From Chionoecetes opilio (taxonomy: Eukaryota > Arthropoda > Malacostraca > Decapoda > Majidae): a stretch of 64,000 nucleotides of DNA. Positions 1 to 9,360 of this stretch are shown here, one piece after another; the stretch's first letter is position 1; each line of letters opens with the position of its first letter. Both the position numbers and the translations under genes were made by a program. The notes under the pieces were generated by a model. That model was not told the DNA's origin and did no database searches. It saw nothing but the letters and a program-made list of their open reading frames with translations. The stretch lies in NCBI GenBank assembly GCA_016584305.1, contig JACEEZ010002677.1:214501-278500 (forward strand). The letters are read 5' to 3'.

Positions 1-266
1 TTTACTGAACTTTTTTTCAATATTTAGGTGTTATAAAATTATTCTCACTATTTTATGTATTAAATTTTTAATTTTTTTTTTTTGTTTTATGAATTTTTCA
101 AACTTTTTGTTCGTAACTTCGAATTATTCGTATGTAACCGAATTTTGGGACAAAATAATTTTGTTTCGTACTTCGAAAATTCGTAAATAGTGTTCGTAAA
201 TCGCGGTAAAGAGTGTACATGTGTTACTATTCTAATTTTTACATTTTTTTTCACTACTAATATATG
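1..266. other. AT-rich intron sequence
   Basis: Low-complexity AT-rich sequence with T-runs and several TTCG-containing words around 110-210 (a possible diverged transposon end). No gene or clear repeat boundary is visible. Confidence 0.5.
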
Positions 267-941
267 TTATAGAAAATAGTTTGAACTTAAGCAGGGTTTA
301 CAGGTAGTACTTAATGCTATGGCTGCTTTATCCAAGCGTTCACAGTGCTCTTGAGGTCTGGAGTGACGAGGTAAGAGTGAAAGCTGTGTCTGCTGTACCA
401 TGCGGTTTCCACATTTCTTGTGTAGCGCGGAAGGAAGAACGCAGAGAGGTCTTTCCCTCCTGGCAAAAGGGACGATCAGTTGAATGGTCCCTGGTAGCAG
501 CAGTTTTGTGTGGTGGTGGCCGTGTGGTCTTGCCCAGGGCTGTCGGAGAGCAGCCAGGTGCGGGACATGCTGCTCGTGTGTCTTGTAAACGACGCACAGA
601 CCTGCTACGTCGCGACGCTGCTGCAAGGGTTGCAGAGGAAGGAGAAGCTGGTCCTGCAGAGCCTTCAGACGTATTAACCGTTGGGCTCGGGCCTCTACCT
701 TGTCAAGAAGGCTCGGGTACGAAGGGGGGCAGGAAGACCACGTGAGAGGGGCGTACTCCATAAGGGAGCGGACTTGGGCTGCATATAAGGTGGTGATCCC
801 TTGGGAGTCAAGAAGGTGTGAGACACGCCGGACACAGCTAAGTTTCCAGGCGGTCCTTGCAATGGTTCGGATGTGGTCAGTGAAGGTCAGGACGCTATTC
901 ACTTCCACCCCAAGTATGGAGAGGGACGTCTGCAGGGGCAC
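267..941 (-). pseudogene. Non-LTR retrotransposon RT C-terminal fragment (Jockey-like)
   Basis: An antisense open frame of 224 codons resembles the region after the catalytic core of Jockey-superfamily reverse transcriptases. Visible landmarks are LGVEVNSVLTFTDHI, then ARTAWKLSCVRRV, ITTLYAAQVRSLMEYAPLTW and a helix ending in EARAQRLI, which is the usual order of the RT thumb and following region. The catalytic FADD block and everything before it are missing: the 5' side is cut off by the (CT)n tract at 942. The frame is still open, so the insertion may be fairly young, but it is a 5'-truncated dead copy. It differs from the RT family found at 19.5, 43-45 and 61 kb. Confidence 0.75.
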
Positions 942-1016
<75 letters not shown>

Positions 1017-1042
1017 TCTCTTTCTCTTTCTCTTTCTCTTTC

Positions 1043-1079
<37 letters not shown>

Positions 1080-1153
1080 CTCTCTTTCTCTCTCTCTATC
1101 TCACTCTCTCTCTCTCTTTCTCTTTCTCTCTCTTTCTCTCTCTCTCTCTCTCT
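942..1153. repeat. (CT)n / (TTTCTC)n microsatellite
   Basis: About 210 bp of pure CT dinucleotides passing into a hexameric TTTCTC pattern. It abuts the truncated 5' end of the RT fragment. The Ser/Leu/Phe open frames through it are artefacts of composition. Confidence 0.95.
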
Positions 1154-1177
1154 AAATGTTTTTGTGTACGTAAAATA

Positions 1178-1224
1178 ATTTGTGTGTTTTGCATCGTTTC
1201 AGCAACAGTCCTGGGCCGGGCAAC
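1178..1224 (+). other. Duplicated splice acceptor and start of exon 1 (decoy)
   Basis: The sequence TTTGCATCGTTTCAG followed by CAACAGTCCTGGGCCGGG closely matches the real junction at 1595-1637 (TTTTGCGTCGTTCCAG, then CAACAGTCGTCCTGGTTCG). The decoy AG is at 1201-1202. Read in the same phase as exon 1, it runs about 18 codons into intron before a TAG and has no good donor, so it should not yield a functional exon. Confidence 0.75.
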
Positions 1225-1225
1225 G

Positions 1226-1586
1226 ATGAATGTTTATGTTCGAGTAAAATAATTTGTTAGTTAAAATAGTTAGTTAGATATTAGTTTAGAATAGTTAGTT
1301 AATTAGTTAGCTAAAGTCATAAGTTAGATAATTAGTTCGTTAAAATAATTTGTTAGTTAAAATAGTTAGTTAGATATTAGTTTAGAATAGTTAGTTAGTT
1401 AATTAGTTAGCTAAAGTCATAAGTTAGATAATTAGTTCGTTAAAATAATTTGTTAGTTAAAATAGTTCGTTAATTAGTTAGTTCAGTCATTTGTTAGTGA
1501 ATTAGTTCGTCAAAATTATTTGTTAGTTAAAATAGGTCTTTAATTAGTTAGTTAAAATATTTGTTAGTTAATTAGTTCATCATTTG
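1226..1586. repeat. Degenerate TTAGTTAG/AAAATA tandem repeat
   Basis: Irregular repetition of TTAGTTAGTTAAAATA-like words, including a duplicated block of about 120 bp. It separates the decoy acceptor from the real one, and both of its edges contain AATAATTTGT-like words. Confidence 0.8.
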
Positions 1587-1609
1587 TGTTGTGTTTTGCG
1601 TCGTTCCAG

Positions 1610-1724
1610 CAACAGTCGTCCTGGTTCGGGCACGTGGGGGAACAAGACTGTTTCGGACCCGCACGTCAACCTGGTGCTGCTGGGCAATCAGGGACTGGCC
1701 GAGGACCTCCAGAACGTCATCAGG
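1610..1724 (+). CDS. RhoGAPp190 exon 1 of window (start of pG1)
   Basis: Internal exon of a p190-type RhoGAP, a GTPase-activating protein that switches off Rho at the plasma membrane and cytoskeleton. The acceptor is TCGTTCCAG at 1609 and the donor is AGG|GTGAGG. The first base completes a split codon, and 38 whole codons follow. The core DPHVNLVLLGNQGLAED matches the first strand and degenerate P-loop of the pG1 pseudoGTPase domain: the position of a GxxxxGK[ST] loop is GNQGLAED, so no Lys/Ser for nucleotide phosphate is present, as is known for this fold in p190 proteins. The upstream exons (N-terminal GTPase and FF domains) lie outside the window. Identification rests on remembered family resemblance and on the consistent order of twelve exons. 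Confidence 0.85.
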
Positions 1725-1877
1725 GTGAGGCAGCAATGGGCTACAAATGACTATTCAATAAAATACTTAAATAACTATTACTAGTACAGTAAAAGCCTTA
1801 TAACTCGGCACGATAGGGGCTCTGACCCTTGCCGAGTTATTCAATGTGCCGAGTTATGCAATGTCCTCTGATATGGG

Positions 1878-1883
<6 letters not shown>

Positions 1884-1974
<91 letters not shown>
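1884..1974. repeat. Poly-A followed by (AAT)n
   Basis: A run of about 36 A and then about 18 AAT triplets inside the TIR element. It could be the tail of a lost retroposon. Confidence 0.9.
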
Positions 1975-1976
<2 letters not shown>

Positions 1977-2224
1977 ATTACTGTAAAAGCATAAAAACAA
2001 CACTTACTAGAGAACGGGTAGCAGCAGGCATGTAATCCAAGGAGAGGGGAGCCTTGTTGTAACATTGAAGATGTTAGTAATCGGTCAGTCGCATTTAAAC
2101 ACTGGTATCACTTTAATAACTTTATAATCACAACTCTGTACTGTATTGTATACAGTACTGTACCTGTACATCTTAATTTTACATCACTTGAGCACTTAAT
2201 TACTGCAACACTATGTCCTACCCA

Positions 2225-2442
2225 TTAACTCTGCCTTGGATTGCGAGTGCATGGGAGGACACAGGGGGCGGCATGAGCCTCTAATCACAGGCGTCACTAT
2301 AACAATCCTGCCTGCGCCACCACGGGCGAGGACCAACCATCACAGCCCTCAAGTGAGCCTCCAGGGCCTACCATCCCACCCCTGGAGCTCACTGCCAACA
2401 CGCACTATAGGCATAGGTGGGAAAAAAAAAAAAAAAAAAAAA
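2225..2442 (+). mobile_element. 5'-truncated tRNA-derived SINE (family I)
   Basis: Matches, in opposite orientation, the body of the full SINE at 4721-5099 (shared words include GGACACAGGGGGCGGCATG and AATCACAGGCGTCACTATAA). The tRNA-like head is missing. It ends in a 21-bp A-run. It lies inside the TIR element at 1787-2470, so it inserted later. Confidence 0.8.
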
Positions 2443-2550
2443 GAGGTGCCGAGTTATAAGGCTTTTACTGTACTGTTACTATTACTAAATTACTATATTA
2501 ATTAGTGTCTTTCTTAGGTTGTATTTTTCTGGTAACTGCAGTGTCAGTGT

Positions 2551-2554
2551 GCTC

Positions 2555-2625
<71 letters not shown>

Positions 2626-2626
2626 T
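2551..2626. repeat. (CT)n(TG)n compound microsatellite
   Basis: A pyrimidine-rich dinucleotide tract ending about 25 bp before exon 2. It probably overlaps the polypyrimidine/branch region of that intron, so its length may affect splicing. Confidence 0.95.
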
Positions 2627-2652
2627 GACGTGGTGGTGTTGTGTCGTTGCAG

Positions 2653-2776
2653 TCGGTGTGTGAGGACGATGAGTTTGAGCTGGACAACCAGGTGTTCTCC
2701 CTCGACTACCGCAGCATAGATGGTGACGTCTCCCTCCCACAAAACTCATTCAAAACACCAGAATTCTCTCCACATG
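2653..2776 (+). CDS. RhoGAPp190 exon 2 (pG1)
   Basis: Acceptor TCGTTGCAG, donor CCACATG|GTACGT, start phase 0 and end phase 1. It encodes VCEDDEFELDNQVFSLDY and then a stretch ending SLPQNSFKTPEFSPHG. The block LPxNSFxTPxFxPHG is a recognisable signature of pG1 in p190 proteins. In frame with exon 1 (which ends on a whole codon) and exon 3 (the G completes with GT). Its last 50 bases and its donor are duplicated just downstream. The long minus-strand frames here are microsatellite shadows. Confidence 0.87.
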
Positions 2777-2838
2777 GTACGTACATCAAGGAGTTCTTTT
2801 ATGCTTGCGATTACTGCCTTTTTTTACTTGCTATACAG

Positions 2839-2889
2839 ACGTCTCCCTCTGACAAAACTCATTCAAAACACCGGAATTCTCTCCACATG
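2839..2889 (+). pseudogene. Duplicated 3' end of exon 2: potential poison exon
   Basis: Positions 2838-2945 repeat 2727-2830, covering the last 50 bases of exon 2, its donor and the start of the intron. The copy is preceded by a T-rich tract and CTATACAG, and followed by CATG|GTACGG, so it could be spliced as a 51-nt exon. In the phase set by exon 2 it reads D-V-S-L-stop, because CCA became TGA. Inclusion would truncate the protein. Whether it is ever spliced cannot be seen from DNA. Confidence 0.7.
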
Positions 2890-3140
2890 GTACGGACATC
2901 AAGGAATGTTTTATGCTTGCAATTACTATCTTTTTACTCACTCTACTACTTTACATACTGTATTTACTTACTGTATATATTTTTTTTTCCAACTACTTGC
3001 TGAACTTTTGATCTTAATACTTCATGCATGCAGACCGTATATTTTTGTCACCGTTAGTTTATGCTTTATCTTTAGAATTAGTAACTACGGAACTTTTTAA
3101 TGTGCCAGGTTCACCAGTAATGTGACCACTTTCAAGACTA

Positions 3141-3463
3141 CAGCTAAGTATTAATTATCCGACCTTGGGGGGACTGAAGGTAGGTCGGATAATTGGAATA
3201 GTCGGATGTTCGGATATCACAGTAACCATAAACGTAAGGACAAAATGGTATAGAACATAAAAGATGCAGCTCTTGAAGGCCGATCCAGTGGTAGACGCGA
3301 AAGTAAAATGCATGCATAAATAAAGCCACAAATCAATGTTTTCTATATACTAAAAAAAACTAAGTAAAATAAATGGCCAAAACAAGACACAATGTGGTTG
3401 TGAAAAAAGTCGGTTGTTTGGACAAGTCGGATGTTTGGAGGTCGGATGTTGGGAATTTGGCTG
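3141..3463. mobile_element. TA-flanked TIR element with TCGGAT repeats
   Basis: Ends are CAGCTAAGTATTAATTATCC and the reverse complement of a CAGCCAAATTCCC end, each flanked by TA. Sub-terminal words ATCCGACCT recur on both sides. No coding frame is visible. Probably a non-autonomous Tc1/mariner-like element. Confidence 0.6.
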
Positions 3464-3652
3464 TAGAGGCATTCATTACACATGTATGGTCTTTAGAAGG
3501 CGCTATGATAGGTTATGAAGCACCTTGCCTTGTCCTGCTAATATAATAACACATTCAGAATAACAAGGATAGTGTGAGACAGTGATCACTCTCATCATCA
3601 CTTCAGGTTTAGTGTTTCAGTGTTGTTCTTTCCTATAGTAACCTTATGTTAA

Positions 3653-3830
3653 CCTTGCCTAGAAGCCACGCCCCCTCCCCTTCCCCCCTTTTCTACATGG
3701 CAGCTGATTGGTGCATTCCTCGTATCATCACTACCAATCACAATAGCCTCACTATGATACGAGGAGTGCACCAATCAGCTGCCACGTAGAAAAGGTGGGG
3801 GAAGGCAGGGGCCGTGTCTTCTAGGCAAGG
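3653..3830. mobile_element. Foldback element flanked by TTAA
   Basis: Two arms of nearly 80 bp form an imperfect palindrome: the left begins CCTTGCCTAGAAGCCACG and the right ends with its complement CTTCTAGGCAAGG. A 25-30 bp loop separates them. TTAA lies on both sides, and the right TTAA is shared with the next element. Confidence 0.8.
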
Positions 3831-4043
3831 TTAACCCCCTCACGCCCAGATCTTTCCTTTGCTATAAAAAATTGTCTGTTGTCGAGCCATAAAATTACGA
3901 AAAGTAACTGAATATACCAAATTAGCTAGTGGACAAGGATACTAAACAGGTCATATCTATAAAACATTGCTTATATTCACTAAAAATTGTCTAATGGTAC
4001 CCAAATTACAATGGAAATTACGTTCTGGGCCTCAAGGGGTTAA
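3831..4043 (+). mobile_element. TTAA-flanked MITE, family P (copy 1)
   Basis: About 205 bp with near-matching terminal inverted repeats CCCCTTCACGCCCAGA and TCTGGGCCTCAAGGGG, flanked by TTAA. The TTAA target and C-rich termini are those of piggyBac-type transposons; this is inference, since no transposase is present. Internal marker words are GTGGACAAGGATACTAAACA and ATGGTACCCAAATTACAATG. It is the reference for the other twelve copies. This copy begins CCCCCTCACG. Confidence 0.85.
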
Positions 4044-4123
4044 AGTAAGATTACTATAGTTCCCTGGCCAGCCTGTGTTGCTGGACGGCAGCCTGGCAGT
4101 CTGTACAGAGAGTTGCAACTTTT

Positions 4124-4128
<5 letters not shown>

Positions 4129-4188
<60 letters not shown>

Positions 4189-4375
4189 GCTCTCGCTCTC
4201 GCTCTCGCTCTCGCTCTCGCTCTCTCGCTCTCTCTCTCGCCCGCTCGCTCGCTCGCTCGCTCGCTCTCTCTCTCTTTGTCTCTCTCACTAACTCACTCTC
4301 TCTATCTATCTATGTCTCTTTGTCTCTCTCACTAACTCACTCTCTCTATCTATCTATGTCTCACTCTTTTTTTCT
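4129..4375. repeat. (CT)n, (GCTCTC)n and (GCTC)n microsatellite cluster
   Basis: A long CT tract grades into hexamer and tetramer variants, with a duplicated 48-bp block (CTCACTAACTCACTC) at its right end. The S/L/A/R-rich frames on both strands are artefacts. Confidence 0.95.
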
Positions 4376-4522
4376 AGATCCCTCCAGAGGATCTTTCTCT
4401 CTGCTGATATTCCATAAGAGTAATAAATACAAGTTCGTTTCATAATTTTCTATAAACCTGGTAAGATAAATGCACATCTTGGGTCATTGACATGTTTTTA
4501 TCCTTATTGGTTATGGGTCACC

Positions 4523-5112
4523 TAACCCCTGGAAACCCAGAACGTAATTTTCATTGGAATTTGGGTACCATTAGATGATTTTTAGTGAATATAAGCAATA
4601 TTTTATAGATAGGACCTGTTTAGTATCCTTGTCCACTAACTAATTTGGTATATTCGGTTACTTTTTGTAATTTTATGGCTAACAACAGACCATTTTTTAT
4701 AGCAAAGGAAAGATATGGGCTTTTTTTTTTTTTTTTATTTTTTTTTATTTTTTATTATTACATCTTGGCCTATAGCGCGTGTAGGCAGTGAGCTCCAGGG
4801 TGGGATGGTAGGCCTTAGAGGCTCACTTGAGGGCTGTGATGGTTGGTCCTCGCCCGTGGTGGCGCAGGCAGGATTGTTATAGTGACGCCTGTGATTAGAG
4901 GCTCATGCCGCCCCCTGTGTCCTCCGATGCACTCGCAATCGAAGGTAGAGTTAACGATCAAGGGCATCATGTGGGGGTTCTTAGGCCACTCAATGGTGCA
5001 GAAAGATTTTAAGTGGATTTATGGGTCTCACTCAGGATCGAACTCGGGTCTTCGAGAACGCCACCCGGTGACGCTAACCACTCTGCTACCGCCTCCCCGC
5101 GTGAAGGGTTCA
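4523..5112 (-). mobile_element. MITE family P (copy 2), split by a SINE
   Basis: Reverse-oriented copy: 4523-4720 carries the body up to AAAGATATGGGC. The missing terminal piece (GTGAAGGG, then a decayed TTAA) resumes at 5100, directly after the SINE. The two parts join exactly at the place expected from intact copies, so the SINE landed inside the MITE. Confidence 0.8.
4721..5099 (-). mobile_element. Full-length tRNA-derived SINE (family I)
   Basis: The reverse complement starts with a tRNA-like head: A-box-like TAGCAGAGTGGTTAGCG (5072-5088) and B-box-like GAGTTCGATCC (5036-5046). A unique body follows, then an A-rich tail seen here as the T-run at 4721-4760. Pol III promoter boxes in this layout define tRNA SINEs. 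Other fragments of the family are at 2225, 12699 and 45583. Confidence 0.85.
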
Positions 5113-5175
5113 GGAAGAGTTTTCAGTATTATTTCCCTACAGACTCACCAGCTGTGTTCCTTCCCTCCCTCGCAG

Positions 5176-5371
5176 GTGTGGTGTGCGCGTACAGCAACGA
5201 GGCATCGCTGGAGTACGTGCGGGAGTCGCTGGAGAAGTCTTTGTTGACGCAGCTGGAGCGTGAGGAGTCCTCGCCGACGCCCCCCATCACCGTGCTCTTC
5301 GCGCCGGACCCCGAACTGGACCTCAACGCCTCCCAGCACCTCCACGACGAGGGCGCCAACCTGGCCGACAG
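5176..5371 (+). CDS. RhoGAPp190 exon 3 (pG1)
   Basis: Acceptor CTCCCTCGCAG, donor GACAG|GTATGC. Enters with GT completing Gly and leaves with AG of a split Ser. It encodes VVCAYSNEASLEYVRESLEK, then an Arg/Glu-rich turn, ITVLFAPDPELDLNASQHL and HDEGANLADS. The S-x-E-S-L-x-Y-V-x-E-S-[IL]-E-K pattern and the following ITVLF strand match pG1 of the family. The exon is markedly GC-rich compared with the intron around it. The shorter frames on the other strand are shadows. Confidence 0.87.
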
Positions 5372-5463
5372 GTATGCAGCGCCGTGCCTTCCTTGTCTGG
5401 GCCTTGCCGTGTCATATGTTGTGGTGTTATTGTGAGGCAGTCCCTTGTAATTCTTTGTGCATA

Positions 5464-6519
5464 CAGTCGACCCTCGATTTAATGAACTAAAAGGGGGGAG
5501 TAGTGGTCCGTTAAAGCCAATTGTCCGTTAGAGCGAGGGTATTTTCCTAAGGGTGTGAAAATATAGGAAAAACACAGGAAAAATTGTGAAATAAATGAGA
5601 AACAATCACAAACACAACCAGACCGTGTAGCTATGTTGGGAGGTAAACAGTGACTGGCGCTACATCAGGGATTTGGTACGCTCCTACACGCTGTGAAATA
5701 AATTAGAAATAATCACAAACACAACCAGACCGTGTAGCTATGGTGGGAGGTAAACAGTGACTGGCGCTACATCAGGGATTGGCACACTCGACAACGACTG
5801 TTCGGGACTGGTATTAGGAGAGGTAGTAAGTATCCAGGCTCGCTCATTACTGCTTGGTATGCCATGAAATATCATTATTCTAGGTGAATGTAGACATATA
5901 ATCGCATTTCGCAGCAGCAGCAGCATCATGAGACATTATAATCACCACAAAATGAGATAAAAAGGAAGAAAATGTTTCCTGTAAAGTGATGAGTTATCCC
6001 TAAAATGTTGAAGTTTCCTCTCGCCGTCTGGCTAGTGAAAAGTAAACAAATGATTACAAGCCAGACGCAGGCCGTGGCTGTTAAAGGTATTGCTTATTAT
6101 CATGACTATTGCTCATTATTTGTATAATATATGGTTGTGATGAGCTGTTCTATACACGTGTCACTATTTAGGTCAGTGTAGCACCGTGTGTCGCCTTAAA
6201 TAAGGGTGATTTAAGGTGTTGAGGTGACAGGGAGACAGTCTTGCAGCGGCCACGCCATAACACTAATAATCACTATTTTAAACAATACACACCTACCACT
6301 AAATCACTAGCAACACAGGCTCCTTCCTTATATATCTTAATATCTGATGCATCAAAACTCCTTAAAACCCAAGCATACCAAAATAAAATGAGAAAATAAT
6401 AAATTATGTTGTTGACAATTAGAGCGGCGATAAGCAGTCTGGCTTGCCATTCTTGCCCGCAAATTTGTCACACAAATGGAGTCCGTTAAACCGAGGACCG
6501 TTAAATTGAGGGTCGCCTG
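5464..6519. mobile_element. Pogo/Tigger-like TIR element, about 1.06 kb
   Basis: Left end CAGTCGACCCTCGATTTAA and right end the complement of CAGGCGACCCTCAATTTAA (17 of 19 matching), both flanked by TA. A direct duplication of about 110 bp lies inside near 5585-5785 (shared word AACCAGACCGTGTAGCTATG). No transposase frame was found, so it is non-autonomous or gutted. Confidence 0.85.
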
Positions 6520-6790
6520 TATATTTTAGCAGTCCATTGTCATTTGTTATGCCTATATTTTAGGAGTCCTTTGTCATTTTTTTTGCCTATATTTTAGCTT
6601 TAGTCTACAGAATCCTTTTTGTTTAATGCTTACAGTCTGTTTGTTAGCTTTAGCTTGCACCAACTTTATTTGTGCTTGATATGTGCAGTGAATGTTTTAA
6701 CGCATGTCATTTAGGAAATTTCTTTCGACCTAAGCATTAAGCTTTTAGAGATGTATCTAATTATATCCTAAAACACAGTCCCCCTGGCAG

Positions 6791-6970
6791 CTTGCAATGC
6801 ACCTTCATGGACGTGGGTCCCAGCGTAGGGGGGGGCGAGGGGCGCCGCTTTGACGGCAGCCTGGTGACCAAGGCGCTGCGCTCCCTCATCACCAGCATCC
6901 AGCACAGGAACAACTCACTCAACATATACAACTCGGCGGTCCTTCCCAGAGACTCGCAGCCAGATATCAG
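6791..6970 (+). CDS. RhoGAPp190 exon 4 (end of pG1)
   Basis: Acceptor CCCCTGGCAG, donor GATATCAG|GTAGGC. Enters with one base completing Ser and leaves with AG of a split Arg. It encodes LQCTFMDVGPSVGGGEGRRF, then SLVTKALRSLITSIQHRNNS and a tail ending SQPDI. LQC-x-F-x-D and the LxxLI helix correspond to the last part of pG1 and the linker to pG2. The Gly-rich insert GGGEG is specific to this protein. The donor sequence is repeated 64 bp downstream. Confidence 0.85.
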
Positions 6971-7025
6971 GTAGGCTGCAACACACGCAACAACCACTAT
7001 ACTAGTAGTAGTAGTAGTTAGTAGT

Positions 7026-7042
7026 AGATATCAGGTAGGCTG
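7026..7042 (+). other. Duplicated donor of exon 4
   Basis: AGATATCAGGTAGGCTG repeats the exon-intron boundary at 6962-6978 (CAGATATCAG|GTAGGCTG) almost exactly. A (TAG)n tract lies between the copies. Use of the second GT would add intron sequence containing TAG stops. Confidence 0.65.
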
Positions 7043-7045
7043 TGA

Positions 7046-7258
7046 ACACATAAGAGCATAAGAAAATAAGGAACCTACAAGAGGCCGTGAGACCTACACG
7101 AGGTAGTTCCTGTTACTTAACACTACCTACATCCACCTTTCATCCCCATCCATGAATTTATCCAGCCTCCCTCTAAAGCTCTCTAATGACTGCACTAACT
7201 ACCTGTCTACTGAGTCCATTCCAATCATTCACCACCCTATTTGTGAACATGCTACAAC
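7046..7258 (+). repeat. Interspersed repeat with CATAAGAAAATAAGGAA motif
   Basis: Shares its first 65 bp with 42689-42752 (ATAAGAAAATAAGGAA, AAGAGGCCGTGAGACCTACA). Two copies in one window indicate a dispersed family. Class unknown; possibly the 3' part of a retroposon. Confidence 0.55.
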
Positions 7259-7274
7259 TACAATACTAGAGCCT

Positions 7275-7474
7275 GGTTTTTTTAACGTGGTGAAAATTCC
7301 ATTCTATCTTAAGGTCTCGTGCTTAAAATGATGCCTCTGTTTACCTGATAATATGGTTAACTATGATAAAATACAGCTGACATGTAGAAGAACCGTAGTA
7401 TTCCCTTCTCCTGGCATCAAATATCAGTCAGTAAGCAGCAAGGGGGCAGGATTTTTCTCCTATAAAAAAAACTG
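7275..7474 (+). mobile_element. MITE family T (copy 1)
   Basis: About 200 bp; shares GTTTACCTGATAATATGG and ATCAGTCAGTAAGCAGCAAG with copies at 14700 and 37080. Ends are T-rich/A-rich inverted repeats, degraded here. Confidence 0.7.
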
Positions 7475-7477
7475 AGT

Positions 7478-7478
7478 A

Positions 7479-7518
<40 letters not shown>
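7478..7518. repeat. (TAG)n microsatellite
   Basis: Thirteen or so TAG triplets. Confidence 0.95.
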
Positions 7519-7744
7519 TTATCGACAAAAAAAATATATATATATACCAAACATGTAAGTAACAGAAACGAAACCATACAAAAACTATTCTTTTGTCTAA
7601 CATGAAATGAATTCAATATTTTCTCAAGTAGTAGAGGGCAAAATACAATGCTGAATATAACTGTCACAATTTATATGTAGTACCTTGCAAATTGAACAGT
7701 GAAAACAACTACACTGAGAACAGAGTTGTTTTGGGGCAAGTGTT

Positions 7745-7745
<1 letters not shown>

Positions 7746-7798
<53 letters not shown>
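7746..7798. repeat. (AAT)n microsatellite
   Basis: About 18 AAT triplets; a shorter copy is at 7911-7925. Confidence 0.95.
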
Positions 7799-7800
<2 letters not shown>

Positions 7801-7976
7801 TTTTATTCTCACCCGAAGGCATACAAGAAAAACAACAACATAATATATAGCCGAGGGAATGAACTTAAGTACTAAAGCAAATAATTGATAATAGCTATAT
7901 ACCTCTTTAATAATAATAATAATAATTTTAATATCACCCGGAGGCATACAGGCAAAAAAATAATGAACTAATACAA

Positions 7977-9092
7977 CTACTGTAACAATAACAACTACAA
8001 CCACAATAACAGCTACAACCACAATAACAATAACTACAATAACAATAACAACAATAACAACTACAACCACAATAACAACTACAACCACAATAACAACAAA
8101 CTACAACCACAATAACAACTACAACCACAATAACAACTAACCACAATAACAACTACAACCACAATAACAACTACAACCACAATAACAACTACAACCACAA
8201 TAACAACTACAACCACAATAACAACTACAACCACAATAACAACTACAACCACAATAACAACTACAACCACAATAACAACTACTATAACAATAACAACTAC
8301 AACCACAATAACAACTAAAACTACAACCACAATAACAACTACAACCACAATAACAACTACAACCACAATAACAACTACTATAACAATAACAACTACAACC
8401 ACAATAACAACTACAACCACAATAACAACTACAACCACAATAACAACTACAACCACAATAACAACTACAACCACAATAACAACTAAAACTACAACCACAA
8501 TAACAACTACAACCACAATAACAACTACAACCACAATAACAACTACTATAACAATAACAACTACAACCACAATAACAATAACAATAACTACAATAACAAC
8601 TACAATAACAATAACAATAACAACTACAATAACAATAACAACCTACAATAACAATAACAACTACAATAACAATAACAACTACAATAACAACTACAACCAC
8701 AATAACAACTACAACCACAATAACAACTACAACCACAATAACAACTACAACCACAATAACTACAACCACAATAACAACTACAACCACAATAACAACTACA
8801 ACCACAATAACAACTACAACCACAATAACAACTACAACCACAATAACAACTACTATAACAATAACAACTACAACCACAATAACAATAACTACAATAACAA
8901 CTACAATAACAATAACAACCACAATAACAATAACAACTACAATAACAACTACAATAACAATAACAACTACAATAACAACTACAATAACAATAACAACTAC
9001 AATGACAACTACAATAACAATAACAACTACAATAACAATAACTACAATAACAACTACAATAACAATAACAATAACAACAACAATAACAACAC
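7977..9092. repeat. ACAACTACAACCACAATA minisatellite
   Basis: Roughly 1.1 kb of an 18-bp unit (ACAACTACAACCACAATA) mixed with shorter AACAAT variants. The unit is a multiple of three, so Val/Ile/Cys-rich frames stay open on the minus strand; these are not genes. Confidence 0.95.
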
Positions 9093-9271
9093 TACACTGA
9101 GGCCAGAGTTGTTATCATGTCAGTGTTTATGATAATGAAGGTCTGGTCAAATACTGAGGCTAAGTGTATCATCATGTAACTGTCTTTTTGATGATAATAA
9201 TATAATAATAACTCATCATGTAACCGTCTTGTAAAAATACTGATAGGTAAAATTCTGAGTATATATATATA

Positions 9272-9360
9272 TGTCAAGTATGTCTGAGTATATACTGTCA
9301 AATACTGAGGCAAAGTATATCGTCACCTAGCTGTCTTCCTCCCCCTTCATTGCAATAATG
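9272..9360 (+). other. Duplicated acceptor region of exon 5 (inactive copy)
   Basis: About 89 bp matches 9932-10024, from GTCAAGTATGTCTGAGTA through the polypyrimidine tract (CTGTCTTCCTCC) to the exon edge. The acceptor TTGCAG is TTGCAA here, so this copy has lost its AG. Confidence 0.7.

Larger units (their letters stand above)
1787..2470. mobile_element. TA-flanked TIR element (Tc1/mariner-pogo-like, non-autonomous)
   Basis: Bounded by a perfect inverted repeat of about 25 bp that begins CAGTAAAAGCCTTATAAC and is flanked by TA on both sides. The CAGT start and TA duplication are typical of pogo/Tigger-type elements. No transposase frame is present. The interior carries a poly-A/(AAT)n tract and an inserted SINE. 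Confidence 0.8.

Noticed and set aside
314..745. Plus-strand 143-codon frame
   Set aside because: Complement shadow of the antisense RT fragment.
8079..8922. Val/Ile or Cys/Tyr/Gly repeat frames
   Set aside because: 18-bp minisatellite shadow.
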